Shown here: piece by piece, positions 50,398 through 58,113 of the stretch
Numbering within the stretch: the first letter of the stretch is position 1
Layout: each line of letters begins with the position of its first letter
NCBI GenBank assembly: GCA_016744805.1
Contig: JADGDQ010000004.1
Coordinates: forward strand, 1-64,000
Length of the DNA stretch: 64,000 nt
Origin: Sulfurovaceae bacterium
GTDB lineage: Bacteria; Campylobacterota; Campylobacteria; Campylobacterales; Sulfurovaceae
Direction: 5' to 3'
Program-made: the position numbers and the translations under genes
The notes under the pieces: generated by a model
What the model saw: only the letters and a program-made list of their open reading frames with translations
What the model was told of the DNA's origin: nothing
Database searches by the model: none

Positions 50398-51244
50398 TCA
50401 GCTAATAACGATAACTCACCCCCTACTCCTCTTAATCACCCCAAACACAGCAGGTTGTGATATGCCCAATACTTTAGCAATTATATGTTGAGAATAGCCT
50501 TGTTCATAAGCTTTGACTATTTTACGATTTCGTTCTTGTAAATCTTTTGTGTTAGTTAGCATTTTTCTAAGTTTTGCAATATTTGGCTTTTTAGCTATAT
50601 TGGGTGCTTCTATCAAAGAAGATGCTTTTTTTAACTCTTGTAACACAGAAATATCTACAGCACTATTGAGCATAGCTTCTATGGCTTGATGGTCACCTCT
50701 ATGGTTTTGTACTATCCAAGCTTGTTGTAGGCACTGCGGTATCTCTTTTTTAAAGAAGTAGTGGTACGAACTGTATGGGTACTCTTCTAGTGTTTTTACC
50801 ATATTGGCTTTGAGTGGATTTTGTTCTATGTATAGCATAAGAGTATAGAGATAAGCTTCATCTGTCACAAACCAAGATTTAAACCGTCCTTGCCAAAGGT
50901 GTCCTACTCTTTTATACTTTTTATTAAAGTAGATGGCATAGTTCATGTTAAGTTGTCTCATAAACTTTGAGAGGTTATCTGTAGAGGTTTCTATGAGTAG
51001 GTGGTAGTGGTTAGTCATAAGAGAATAGTTATGGAGTGTAATACCATAGCTTTGCATATAAAAGCACATCAACTCTTCAAACTGTTCATAATCAGAAGCT
51101 TCTTTAAAGATGACTCTTTGTTCTACTCCTCTATTGATAATATGATAATATCCTGCTATCTCAATGCGTGGTCGTCTTGGCATGTTTGCTCCTTGTTTGG
51201 AGTATAGCGTAGGTTTACTTATATTATCGTTATCACCTGACCCC
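50398..51244 (-). mobile_element. REP-associated Y1-transposase element with inverted ends
   Basis: The element is bounded by related inverted ends: TCAGCTAATAACGATAA at 50398-50414 on the plus strand, and TCAGGTGATAACGATAA on the minus strand at 51240-51224, preceded outside by GGGG. It carries one gene, a Y1 transposase. The 3' end of the gene overlaps the left end. A broken second copy lies at 49612-49678 and a solo end at 10129. No target duplication is seen, as expected for this single-strand transposase class. Confidence 0.65.
50416..51183 (-). CDS. REP-associated tyrosine transposase (RAYT, IS200-like Y1)
   Basis: The 255-residue protein has the Y1 transposase start MPRRPRIEIAGYYHIINRGV, the HUH-type motif in MTNHYHLLIE near residue 62, FNKKYKRVGHLWQGRFKS near 90 and YIEQNPLKANMV near 118 with the tyrosine region. 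An added C-terminal helix-turn-helix (QHIIAKVLGISQPAVFGVIK) spans about 230-250. Such proteins move REP-like hairpins by single-strand transfer. The ATG at 51183 with GGAG five bases upstream is chosen over the longer frame, which begins in the element end. All motifs look intact, so it may be active. Confidence 0.88.
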   Translation of the reverse strand: MPRRPRIEIAGYYHIINRGVEQRVIFKEASDYEQFEELMCFYMQSYGITLHNYSLMTNHYHLLIETSTDNLSKFMRQLNMNYAIYFNKKYKRVGHLWQGRFKSWFVTDEAYLYTLMLYIEQNPLKANMVKTLEEYPYSSYHYFFKKEIPQCLQQAWIVQNHRGDHQAIEAMLNSAVDISVLQELKKASSLIEAPNIAKKPNIAKLRKMLTNTKDLQERNRKIVKAYEQGYSQHIIAKVLGISQPAVFGVIKRSRG

Positions 51245-51300
51245 ATATAATAACTATTAAGGGCAAGGAGAGAAGATTCTCTCTTTGAAGCCTTAATCTA

Positions 51301-51708
51301 TTAAATCTTATCAAGATCCTCTTTTGCTTGAATCTCACCTACAGAACCAGAGAAGAAATCACTACTAATCTTTTTGAGCTTTTTGAGTATTCTTCCTTTG
51401 AGTTCATCATCATGGACTCTATCATCAACATAGAGTTCCATCTCTGAAAAGTTTGGAAAGAGAGCAATATACTCTTCGTGCATAGGGCTTCTTTTCCAAA
51501 CACCTATTCTCTTTTCTATAGGGTCATTGCTTTTGACTAAGACCATATCTCCTACAACATCTGTTCTATACCCTTTTTGGTCTTCTTGGGCTTGAAGTTC
51601 ATTTTCGTTCATTAATCTATTATCTTCTTCTTTAAACTTGCCAATAACATTGGTAAGAAGATAAAAACCTATCGCAGCAGCGACAATAAATATCATAAAT
51701 CCTTTCAT
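51301..51708 (-). CDS. Hypothetical membrane-anchored protein
   Basis: The 135-residue protein has one N-terminal membrane helix (FMIFIVAAAIGFYLLTNVIG) followed by a charged, mainly alpha/beta soluble part (GDMVLVKSNDPIEKRIGVWK, then ELYVDDRVHDDELKGRILKK). It lacks cysteines. A strong AGGAGG-type site precedes the ATG. The soluble part should face the periplasm if the positive Lys residues after the helix do not invert it. It lies between the transposase element and the divergent wecA-like gene. I recognise no domain. Confidence 0.7.
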   Translation of the reverse strand: MKGFMIFIVAAAIGFYLLTNVIGKFKEEDNRLMNENELQAQEDQKGYRTDVVGDMVLVKSNDPIEKRIGVWKRSPMHEEYIALFPNFSEMELYVDDRVHDDELKGRILKKLKKISSDFFSGSVGEIQAKEDLDKI

Positions 51709-51805
51709 CTCTTTCCTCCTAAAATTAATTTTTTTGTGTATAATCCGAAAGTTTAGTATACTGTAGTGTTAATTAAAGTTATTGATAACTTTTTTGTTTT
51801 TTAGA

Positions 51806-51811
51806 TATAAT
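51806..51811 (+). promoter_or_regulatory. -10 box TATAAT for the wecA-like operon
   Basis: TTAGATATAAT follows a T-rich tract (TTTTTTGTTTTTTAG) and lies 60 bases before the ATG at 51871. It would serve the transferase, the lipoprotein and perhaps the FTR-rhodanese gene. Confidence 0.45.
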
Positions 51812-51870
51812 TTGTCAAAATTTACATTTTATAGAATCAATTTAGATAGTAAGAAGGTATTTTTATAATT

Positions 51871-52905
51871 ATGCAAACAGATTATTATTTTATGATGGCT
51901 ACCTCTTTTGTTTTATCCTTTATATTTATTAAACTTATTATTAAATATGCTACAAAACTTAACCTAGTCGATGTACCAAATAGCAGAAGTACACATAAGC
52001 ATACTACTCCTCGTGGTGCGGGTATTGGTATATTTTTAAGTATTACTACGGTAATACTCTTTACGCACTTCTCCTTGTTTATGGAATATATTTTAAGCTT
52101 TATAGGCATGATATTTATTTTTGGGATGGGCATTTGGGATGATAGGCATGATGTAAAACCCAAAACGAAATTTTTGCTTATTATTCTCTCTTCAATTTTG
52201 ATTTATATGGATAATATTCAAATTACAACACTTGGAACTTATTTTGGTTTTGATGTCTCTTTAGGATATTTAGCACTCCCCTTTACTATTTTGGCAGTAG
52301 TAAGTTTTACTAATGCTTTTAATCTTATTGATGGTTTGGATGGCTTAAGTGCTGGTATTGGATTGATTATTATGGCATCTTTAGCATCTATTGGATACCA
52401 ATATAATGATGAATTTATTTTGATTATTAGTCTATTTACTATGGCATCTTTAGTTGCATTTTTATTTTTTAATTGGAGTCCAGCTTCGATATTTATGGGA
52501 GATAGTGGGAGTTTGACTATTGGTTTTATTATTTCACTTTTGAGTATTAAGTCCTTAGAGTATATACATCCTATAACTATTTTCTATATTACTGCTTTGC
52601 CTATTCTGGATACGGTGATTGTTTTTGTGCGTAGAATCAGAAGTGGGCATTCTCCTTTTGAAGCAGATAAAAGTCATATCCATCATATACTCTTAGATTT
52701 TTTTAAAAATAATGTAAGTAGAACTGTGAGTTATCTTTTTTTAGTTCAGCTTCTATTTACACTTGCAGGATTGAGTAGTTTTATGTCTACGAGTGATGGA
52801 GCATTTGGACTATTTGTCTTTAGTATTATTCTTTGGCTTAGCTATATGACCTTTACAGGTATGTACACAAGGCAACAACAACTCCTAGATAGGAGGGAAA
52901 AATGA
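51871..52905 (+). CDS. Undecaprenyl-phosphate sugar-1-phosphate transferase (WecA/TagO type)
   Basis: The 344-residue protein has about ten membrane helices and the MraY/WecA motifs: LVDVPNSRSTHKHTTPRGAG near residue 31, GIWDDRHDVKPKTK near 87, AFNLIDGLDGLSAGIG near 148 with the catalytic aspartates, SIFMGDSGSLTIGF near 206 and the WecA-type HIHH cluster in EADKSHIHHILLD near 265. It loads a sugar phosphate, commonly GlcNAc-1-P, on undecaprenyl phosphate to start O-antigen or other glycan synthesis. No glycan cluster is beside it. Its stop overlaps the lipoprotein start. Confidence 0.93.
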   Translation: MQTDYYFMMATSFVLSFIFIKLIIKYATKLNLVDVPNSRSTHKHTTPRGAGIGIFLSITTVILFTHFSLFMEYILSFIGMIFIFGMGIWDDRHDVKPKTKFLLIILSSILIYMDNIQITTLGTYFGFDVSLGYLALPFTILAVVSFTNAFNLIDGLDGLSAGIGLIIMASLASIGYQYNDEFILIISLFTMASLVAFLFFNWSPASIFMGDSGSLTIGFIISLLSIKSLEYIHPITIFYITALPILDTVIVFVRRIRSGHSPFEADKSHIHHILLDFFKNNVSRTVSYLFLVQLLFTLAGLSSFMSTSDGAFGLFVFSIILWLSYMTFTGMYTRQQQLLDRREK

Positions 52906-53417
52906 AAAAAATAGTTGTAGTTTTTGCTATTTTGGTTATAATATTTGGGTGTGAATCAAAAGAAGAGCTAGCTCAGGCCAAACAAGCACAGCTCTATAAA
53001 GAGGCACAACAAACGCAACTCAAAGAGATACAGTTAGCTAAAGAGAGAAAAGACCAAGAAGAAGCACTTGCGAAGCAACAGGCTATAAAAGAGGCAAATG
53101 AGTCTACTCTAACAAAGCTAGGTGTTACAATGGATGAGGGTAAACTAGTTATAGATACCAATAAAGCAAAAGATTTTTTTGCTAAACTCTCTGATAGCTT
53201 CACTACTACCTCTCAAAAGATAGATAAAGAGCTCAAAGAGGGTAATCTAACGGCTACGAAAGATATGGGTGTAGAGATAAGTAACAGTAGTGTAACTTTA
53301 GATTTTAATAAAACTAAAGATTTCTTTGAGCGATGGGGTCAAAAAATAGAGCAACTCTCTAAAGAAATAGAGCTATTTGAAGAAGCTATAGATGATAAGA
53401 ATTTATCAAAAAAATAA
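52902..53417 (+). CDS. Coiled-coil lipoprotein with internally repeated motif
   Basis: The 171-residue protein has a lipoprotein signal ending VIIFGC (Cys at residue 17). Residues 20-65 are a Gln/Lys/Glu/Ala coiled coil. Then a unit occurs twice: LGVTMDEGKLVIDTNKAKDFF near residue 73 and MGVEISNSSVTLDFNKTKDFF near 120, each followed by a helix (AKLSDSF; ERWGQKIEQL). The unit has a beta-hairpin-then-helix look. ATGA overlap with the wecA-like gene couples translation, and the FTR-rhodanese gene follows 20 bases later. No family is known to me. Confidence 0.75.
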   Translation: MKKIVVVFAILVIIFGCESKEELAQAKQAQLYKEAQQTQLKEIQLAKERKDQEEALAKQQAIKEANESTLTKLGVTMDEGKLVIDTNKAKDFFAKLSDSFTTTSQKIDKELKEGNLTATKDMGVEISNSSVTLDFNKTKDFFERWGQKIEQLSKEIELFEEAIDDKNLSKK

Positions 53418-53437
53418 TTTAACATAAAGGATAATAC

Positions 53438-54178
53438 ATGATGCAACAGATAGATATGAATTCCCCAGAGTTTAAAGCTGAAATGGAAAAAACAGAGCAG
53501 TTCGTAGAAAAAGTTAATAAGCAGTTTAATTTTGTTCAAAACCCGAATGAAGAGGTTAACGAAGGTGTAACTATGGGGCTTGCTCGAAATCGTATAATTT
53601 ATGGAAAAAGATTTTGTCCATGTTTTATGGTTATAGGTGAGACTAAAGAGGAGAGAAAAACAGCAGATAATCGTATTTGTCCATGTAAACCAGCTCTTGA
53701 AAAAGAGATTCCTGAAGATGGTTTATGTCATTGTGGTATTTTCTGTACACCAGAATATGCTGAGTCACAAAGAGTTAAAGATGAGATAGAAGAGGTTGTG
53801 CATCAACACTCTAAAGGTCTATCTCATGAACAAGCTGAGATTCTTCTTAAGCAAGAGCAACTCGATGGTGATGAGTTAGAAGCACTTATCGAAGCAAGAG
53901 ACTTGGGTATGATTTCGTTTGAGCTTGTAGATGTTCGTGAGCTTATGGAGTGGCAGATGGGTCATATTGTAGGCACAGATACACTTATCCCAACTTCACA
54001 GTTTTATGCAAAAGTAGAAGATATTAATGATAAAAAAGAGACACCAATTATTGTATATTGTCATACAGGTAGTAGAAGTTTCCAAGTCCAACATGCTATG
54101 AAAGCATTAGGTTTTGAGCAAATTTCAAATCTTAAATATGGTATTGTGAGCTTTAATGGTGAGACACAAAGAGGCTAA
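53438..54178 (+). CDS. Ferredoxin:thioredoxin reductase catalytic-type domain fused to a rhodanese domain
   Basis: The 246-residue protein has two domains. Residues 10-125 match the FTR catalytic beta chain, with the cysteine pattern CPC (KRFCPCF near 62), CPC (RICPCK near 83) and CHC (GLCHCGIFC near 98) that holds a 4Fe-4S cluster and a redox disulfide. Residues 145-246 are rhodanese-like, with FELVDVRELMEWQMGHI and the active loop IVYCHTGSRSFQV near 210. A helical linker joins them. It may use an iron-sulfur cluster to reduce a disulfide or persulfide on a sulfur carrier. No FTR variable chain or thioredoxin is next to it. The fusion's role is inferred. Confidence 0.88.
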   Translation: MMQQIDMNSPEFKAEMEKTEQFVEKVNKQFNFVQNPNEEVNEGVTMGLARNRIIYGKRFCPCFMVIGETKEERKTADNRICPCKPALEKEIPEDGLCHCGIFCTPEYAESQRVKDEIEEVVHQHSKGLSHEQAEILLKQEQLDGDELEALIEARDLGMISFELVDVRELMEWQMGHIVGTDTLIPTSQFYAKVEDINDKKETPIIVYCHTGSRSFQVQHAMKALGFEQISNLKYGIVSFNGETQRG

Positions 54179-54220
54179 GAGTACTTTTTGACTTCTGTAT
54201 TTGTATACAGAGGTCTTTAT

Positions 54221-54853
54221 CTATTTTTCTGTACCATTTAAAACAGGTACAAAACGACACAGTTCAATCTCTTCACTACTAATCCGTCCATTTCTTTTGT
54301 AAAATCTTTTGATAACTTCTTGAGAGCCTATTTCTATGGGAGCAATAAGTATGCCTCCTTCGGCTAGTTGATCAAAAAGTACTTGAGGGATCTCTTTGGC
54401 AGTAGCAGAGAAGAGTATTCTATCATAGGGTGCATAATCTCTCCAACCTCTCTGTCCATCATCAAATCGTGTAAATACATTATTAATTTCTAAATGACCA
54501 AAACGATTTCTAGCTTCTTTGATAAGAGTATCAATTCGCTCTATAGTAAAAACGCGACGACATATTTTAGAGAGTATAGCAGCTTGGTAGCCACTTCCAC
54601 AGCCTACTTCAAGTACACTGTCAGCATTTTTTAAATCAAGATACTGTGTCATTTTGGCTACAGTCAAAGGAGAGCTAATCCATTGACTAGCTGCAATAGG
54701 TAAAGCATCAAGTTTGTAAGCAAAGTGACCAAATCCACCAGGAACAAAAGCCTCACGATCTATAGCTAAAAAAGCATTCTGAATATAAGGTTCTAAGGGA
54801 AACTCTTTTTCTATCTCTTGAACCATTCTTTGTAGCTTTATAGATGATACCAT
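54221..54853 (-). CDS. pcm: Protein-L-isoaspartate O-methyltransferase
   Basis: The 210-residue SAM enzyme shows the PCMT pattern: AFLAIDREAFVPGGFGHFAY near residue 28, QWISSPLTVAKMTQYLDL near 58, VLEVGCGSGYQAAILSKI near 80 and RFDDGQRGWRDYAPYDRIL near 125. It methylates isoaspartyl residues in aged proteins to start repair. AAAGAAG precedes the ATG. It is convergent with the FTR-rhodanese gene. The 167 bases upstream, to 55020, hold nothing I can identify. Confidence 0.93.
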   Translation of the reverse strand: MVSSIKLQRMVQEIEKEFPLEPYIQNAFLAIDREAFVPGGFGHFAYKLDALPIAASQWISSPLTVAKMTQYLDLKNADSVLEVGCGSGYQAAILSKICRRVFTIERIDTLIKEARNRFGHLEINNVFTRFDDGQRGWRDYAPYDRILFSATAKEIPQVLFDQLAEGGILIAPIEIGSQEVIKRFYKRNGRISSEEIELCRFVPVLNGTEK

Positions 54854-55020
54854 AGCAATACTTCTTTCTGTAATTTTAATAAATATATTTATTCATAGTA
54901 AAAAATATTATACCGAAAATATTATTAATAAAAAAACTCTACTATGATAAAATCAAATAATTTTAATAAAAAACAGCTTTTTACAGAGTAGCTATATAAT
55001 TTTGTTGTGACATTTATAGA

Positions 55021-55749
55021 TTAGTCTAATACAATGTATCGACGCATCTTTTTGACTTCATTAAGATTAATATCTTTTGTGATAGAAAATTGTGTATCAT
55101 CACTAATAACTTCTCCTTGAGGAGATATAATAGCTGAAGAACTAGCCATGTCTTTATCTTTACTATTAGATAAAATTACAAATGATTGATTCATTACTCC
55201 TAATGCCCGTACAAGTACCTCTAAGTGCTGTTTCCTAGCTAATCCCCATCTAGCAGGTATCAATACAATATCAACCCCTTCTATCTGTTTCCATAGCTCT
55301 TTAAATCTAAGTTCAAAACAGATTAATAATCCATAAGAGACTCCATCTATCTTAAATGGTTTGATTTTTTTAGTTTTTCCCGCTTGGAGATATTTATGTT
55401 CATCACCTAATCTAAAGAGTTTGGCTTTATTTTGTTTATGTACAATTTTGTGATTATGAATAACTATGGCTTGATTTACAAAGCCATCCTTCTCTTTTTT
55501 GATAATAGTCAAGACGACTATTTGTTTATCAACTCTTTTTTTTAATATTTTTATTGCATTTGCCGAGAATTTTTCTGCTGTAGAGATATGCTCATAATCA
55601 TACCCTGTCAAAAATACTTCAGGGATTACAATTAAATTATCATTTTTATGTTTATCTAAAAGTTCAAGGAGTATTTCTAGATTTTTTTTGTATCGTCTTT
55701 TTGTTGGAAGCTGTAGAGTTACAGCTTTTATATTTTTTTTAAAAATCAT
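55021..55749 (-). CDS. Carbon-nitrogen hydrolase (nitrilase family)
   Basis: The 242-residue protein has the Glu-Lys-Cys triad of the nitrilase superfamily: [15 protein letters not shown] near residue 40, [15 protein letters not shown] near 108 and [14 protein letters not shown] near 142. Such enzymes hydrolyse amides, often omega-amides or deaminated glutathione, in the cytoplasm. The ATG overlaps the nrdB stop by 11 bases, so it is translationally coupled to ribonucleotide reductase, a pairing that may be only positional. Substrate unknown. Confidence 0.88.
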   Translation of the reverse strand: MIFKKNIKAVTLQLPTKRRYKKNLEILLELLDKHKNDNLIVIPEVFLTGYDYEHISTAEKFSANAIKILKKRVDKQIVVLTIIKKEKDGFVNQAIVIHNHKIVHKQNKAKLFRLGDEHKYLQAGKTKKIKPFKIDGVSYGLLICFELRFKELWKQIEGVDIVLIPARWGLARKQHLEVLVRALGVMNQSFVILSNSKDKDMASSSAIISPQGEVISDDTQFSITKDINLNEVKKMRRYIVLD

Positions 55750-56761
55750 CCATATCCAAACTTCCTTTTGAGTAGTTAGCTACATTCCCCTCAAAGAAAT
55801 TAGTTTTTTGATCATTAAATTTAGAAAAGCTATCAACCCATTTAATAGGGTGTTGTACATTGTAGATACGATTAAGCCCTACAGCCGTAAGTCTCTCATC
55901 AGCTAGGTACTGTATATACTGCTCTATAATATCATCAGTTAATCCTAATATCTGTCCTTGGGTAATATATTTTCCCCATTCACTCTCTAATCGTACCGCG
56001 TCACGGAACATTTGATAAATATCTTCAAGAAATGCAGGAGTAAATATCTCTGGTCTCTCTCTTTTGGTTACATTTATCATATTTTGGAATAAAAGCAAGT
56101 GTGTTACTTCATCTCTTTGGATAAAACGAATCATCTGTGCAGACCCTAACATTTTGCCTGATCGTGCTAATGTATAGAGGTAGGTAAAACCACTATAAAA
56201 ATAGATTCCTTCAAGTATCTGATTTGCAAACATAGCTTTAACAATATTCTCATCAGAAGGGTTTTCGGAGAGTTCTTCATAGATATTGGCAATAGCATCA
56301 TTTTTGGATTTTAGTTTCATATCTCTTCGCCATAAATCATAAATCTCATCAGAATTTGTAGAGATACTATCTACCATAACAGCATAACTTTGTGAGTGAA
56401 GAGCCTCTTCAAATGCTTGTCTTACAAGAATCAAGTTGATCTCAGGAGAGGTAATAAAAGGATTGAGGTTGTCAATAATATTATTTGTTTGTAAAGAGTC
56501 CATAAATATTAATTGTGCCAACACTTTATCGTACGCAGATTTTTCTGCATCTATAAGATGTTTATAATCACTTACATCTTTGGTCATATCTACTTCTTTT
56601 GGAAACCAAGTATTATTAAGCATAACTTCCCAAAGATTATATGCCCATTGATATTTAATATCATTTAATTCAAAAATCCCTGTGGGATCACCACCAAAAA
56701 TTTTACGGTCTTTGGTTTTCTCTTGAGAATTTGGGTTATATATTTTTTTTCTATTGATCAT
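55739..56761 (-). CDS. nrdB: Ribonucleoside-diphosphate reductase, class I beta subunit
   Basis: The 340-residue ferritin-like protein has the iron ligands in [15 protein letters not shown] near residue 120, where the tyrosine in HSQSY is at the place of the radical tyrosine of the Escherichia coli enzyme, and in [13 protein letters not shown] near 215. The C-terminus (DMDDF) is the acidic tail that docks into the alpha subunit. With NrdA it makes deoxyribonucleotides. nrdA is not in the window. The nitrilase-family gene follows in an overlap. Confidence 0.95.
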   Translation of the reverse strand: MINRKKIYNPNSQEKTKDRKIFGGDPTGIFELNDIKYQWAYNLWEVMLNNTWFPKEVDMTKDVSDYKHLIDAEKSAYDKVLAQLIFMDSLQTNNIIDNLNPFITSPEINLILVRQAFEEALHSQSYAVMVDSISTNSDEIYDLWRRDMKLKSKNDAIANIYEELSENPSDENIVKAMFANQILEGIYFYSGFTYLYTLARSGKMLGSAQMIRFIQRDEVTHLLLFQNMINVTKRERPEIFTPAFLEDIYQMFRDAVRLESEWGKYITQGQILGLTDDIIEQYIQYLADERLTAVGLNRIYNVQHPIKWVDSFSKFNDQKTNFFEGNVANYSKGSLDMDDF

Positions 56762-56863
56762 TTGTATTCTTTGTAAGTAATTTTATTGAGTCGGCATTAT
56801 AGCATAGAAGTAACTTTTAACGCAGAAGATGGCATAATTTATAAAAGATAGGAGAACAAAATA

Positions 56864-57250
56864 ATGAATATGCCAAGTATAGGAAAGCTTTTGTTACGGT
56901 TGGGTATTGGTGGATTACTTTTATTTCATGGTATTGATAAAATAATGCATGGTGTAGAGCATATTGGTGGTTTGATTAGTGTCCACAATCTTCCTGCTCA
57001 GTTAGCCTATGGAGTATATATAGGTGAAATTATTGCTCCAATATTTTTGATTCTTGGTTGGAAAAGTCGATGGTGGGCTATAACGATTGTAATAAATATG
57101 GGTGTGGCTATCTATCTTGTACACTTGAAAACTATTTTTAGTTTAGGTCAGCATGGTGCTTGGTCAATAGAGACACCAATGCTTTATTTAATGGGAGCAT
57201 TGGCAATTGTATTTTTGGGGTCAGGAAGATATGCAGCAAGTGTGGATTAG
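56864..57250 (+). CDS. DoxX-family membrane protein
   Basis: The 128-residue protein has four membrane helices and the DoxX start pattern LLLRLGIGGLLLFHGIDKIM near residue 9, then YIGEIIAPIFLILGWKSRWW near 53. DoxX proteins are small inner-membrane partners in thiol, sulfur or oxidative-stress chemistry; DoxD/DoxA relatives act in thiosulfate oxidation in archaea. Nothing in this protein shows which. GGAG lies nine bases before the ATG. It is convergent with the zinc-ribbon gene, three bases apart. Confidence 0.88.
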   Translation: MNMPSIGKLLLRLGIGGLLLFHGIDKIMHGVEHIGGLISVHNLPAQLAYGVYIGEIIAPIFLILGWKSRWWAITIVINMGVAIYLVHLKTIFSLGQHGAWSIETPMLYLMGALAIVFLGSGRYAASVD

Positions 57251-57253
57251 TAG

Positions 57254-57478
57254 TTAAATTCCACAACTTCCACCACCTATATTAAAAACATTTGTATATC
57301 CACACTCCATACACTCAAAAGTTACCATCTTAGGACCACCACAGCCTGTATTTCGTTGATCGGTAATCTCTATAGACTTCTGATGACAAGAGGGACAGAA
57401 ACCTCGTTTAATAGCATCTAGTTGCTCTTTTTTCTCCTTAAGATAATAGGTATAAACAACAACAGATCCTATAAGCAA
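57254..57478 (-). CDS. Small zinc-ribbon membrane protein (start uncertain, may begin at 57514)
   Basis: The protein ends with a zinc-ribbon: RGFCPSCHQKSIEI and, 15 residues later, FECMECGYTNVF, then a Cys/Gly tail (GGGSCGI). From the TTG at 57478 it has 74 residues but no ribosome binding site and half a membrane helix. The same frame continues upstream without a stop or any standard start; an ATC at 57514 with AAAGGA six bases before it would give a complete helix (IDNFYLIFFLLILLIGSVVV), 86 residues in all. It follows the MORN gene on the same strand. Function unknown. Confidence 0.65.
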   Translation of the reverse strand: MLIGSVVVYTYYLKEKKEQLDAIKRGFCPSCHQKSIEITDQRNTGCGGPKMVTFECMECGYTNVFNIGGGSCGI

Positions 57479-57527
57479 AATAAGGAGAAAAAATATAAGA
57501 TAAAAATTATCGATAAAAAATCCTTTA

Positions 57528-58022
57528 TTATTTATTAGCGTTAAAAAATATCTTCATCTCATTACTAGTAAAAGATTTTTTTACACCTGTTTGGCTTAAT
57601 GTATATCCTGATACTAATTTGCCCTTTTTCCAAAAAGTCTCTATTTTAAGTAAACCACTAGGATAAAAGAGTCGCATAGCACCATGTTTAAGACCTTTTT
57701 TATAATCTATTTCTGCTTTAAGCTGACCATTTTTATTATAATACCGACTGCGTCCATCAAGAATACCATGTATATAAGGTGTTTCATATTTAAGTATAGC
57801 ACTCTTAGTATATGCTTGTAAAATTCCATGAACTTTATCATTAACATAAGGCTTTGCAAACATAAGTGTTGCACCATCAGGATAATAGATATGTTCTATA
57901 CCATCTCTTTTGCCATTTTTATAGCTTGTAGCAGATTTAATAGTCCCATCGGGATAGAAGCTTTTTTGTGTTTTAGCAAGGAGTAGACTAGAAGATAAGA
58001 CAAGTGCAAGGATAATTTTCAT
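57528..58022 (-). CDS. Secreted MORN-repeat protein (YwqK-like)
   Basis: The 164-residue protein has a signal peptide (MKIILALVLSSSLLLA) and about five repeats of the type YPDGTIKSATSYKNGKRDG, IYYPDGATLMFAKPYVNDKV, YYNKNGQLKAEIDYKKGLKHG. These MORN_2 repeats form an antiparallel beta sheet. Secreted versions are common in this phylum with no settled role. AAAGG precedes the ATG. It is co-directional with the zinc-ribbon gene downstream and the large LysM protein upstream, 91 bases away. Confidence 0.82.
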   Translation of the reverse strand: MKIILALVLSSSLLLAKTQKSFYPDGTIKSATSYKNGKRDGIEHIYYPDGATLMFAKPYVNDKVHGILQAYTKSAILKYETPYIHGILDGRSRYYNKNGQLKAEIDYKKGLKHGAMRLFYPSGLLKIETFWKKGKLVSGYTLSQTGVKKSFTSNEMKIFFNANK

Positions 58023-58113
58023 TATAGTACGACCTTTTTTAAAGAATATTATAATGGTTTATCCTAAGAGATGCTTTGGAAGAGAGTTTTTTGTAAGAGC
58101 TAGAACTATAACT

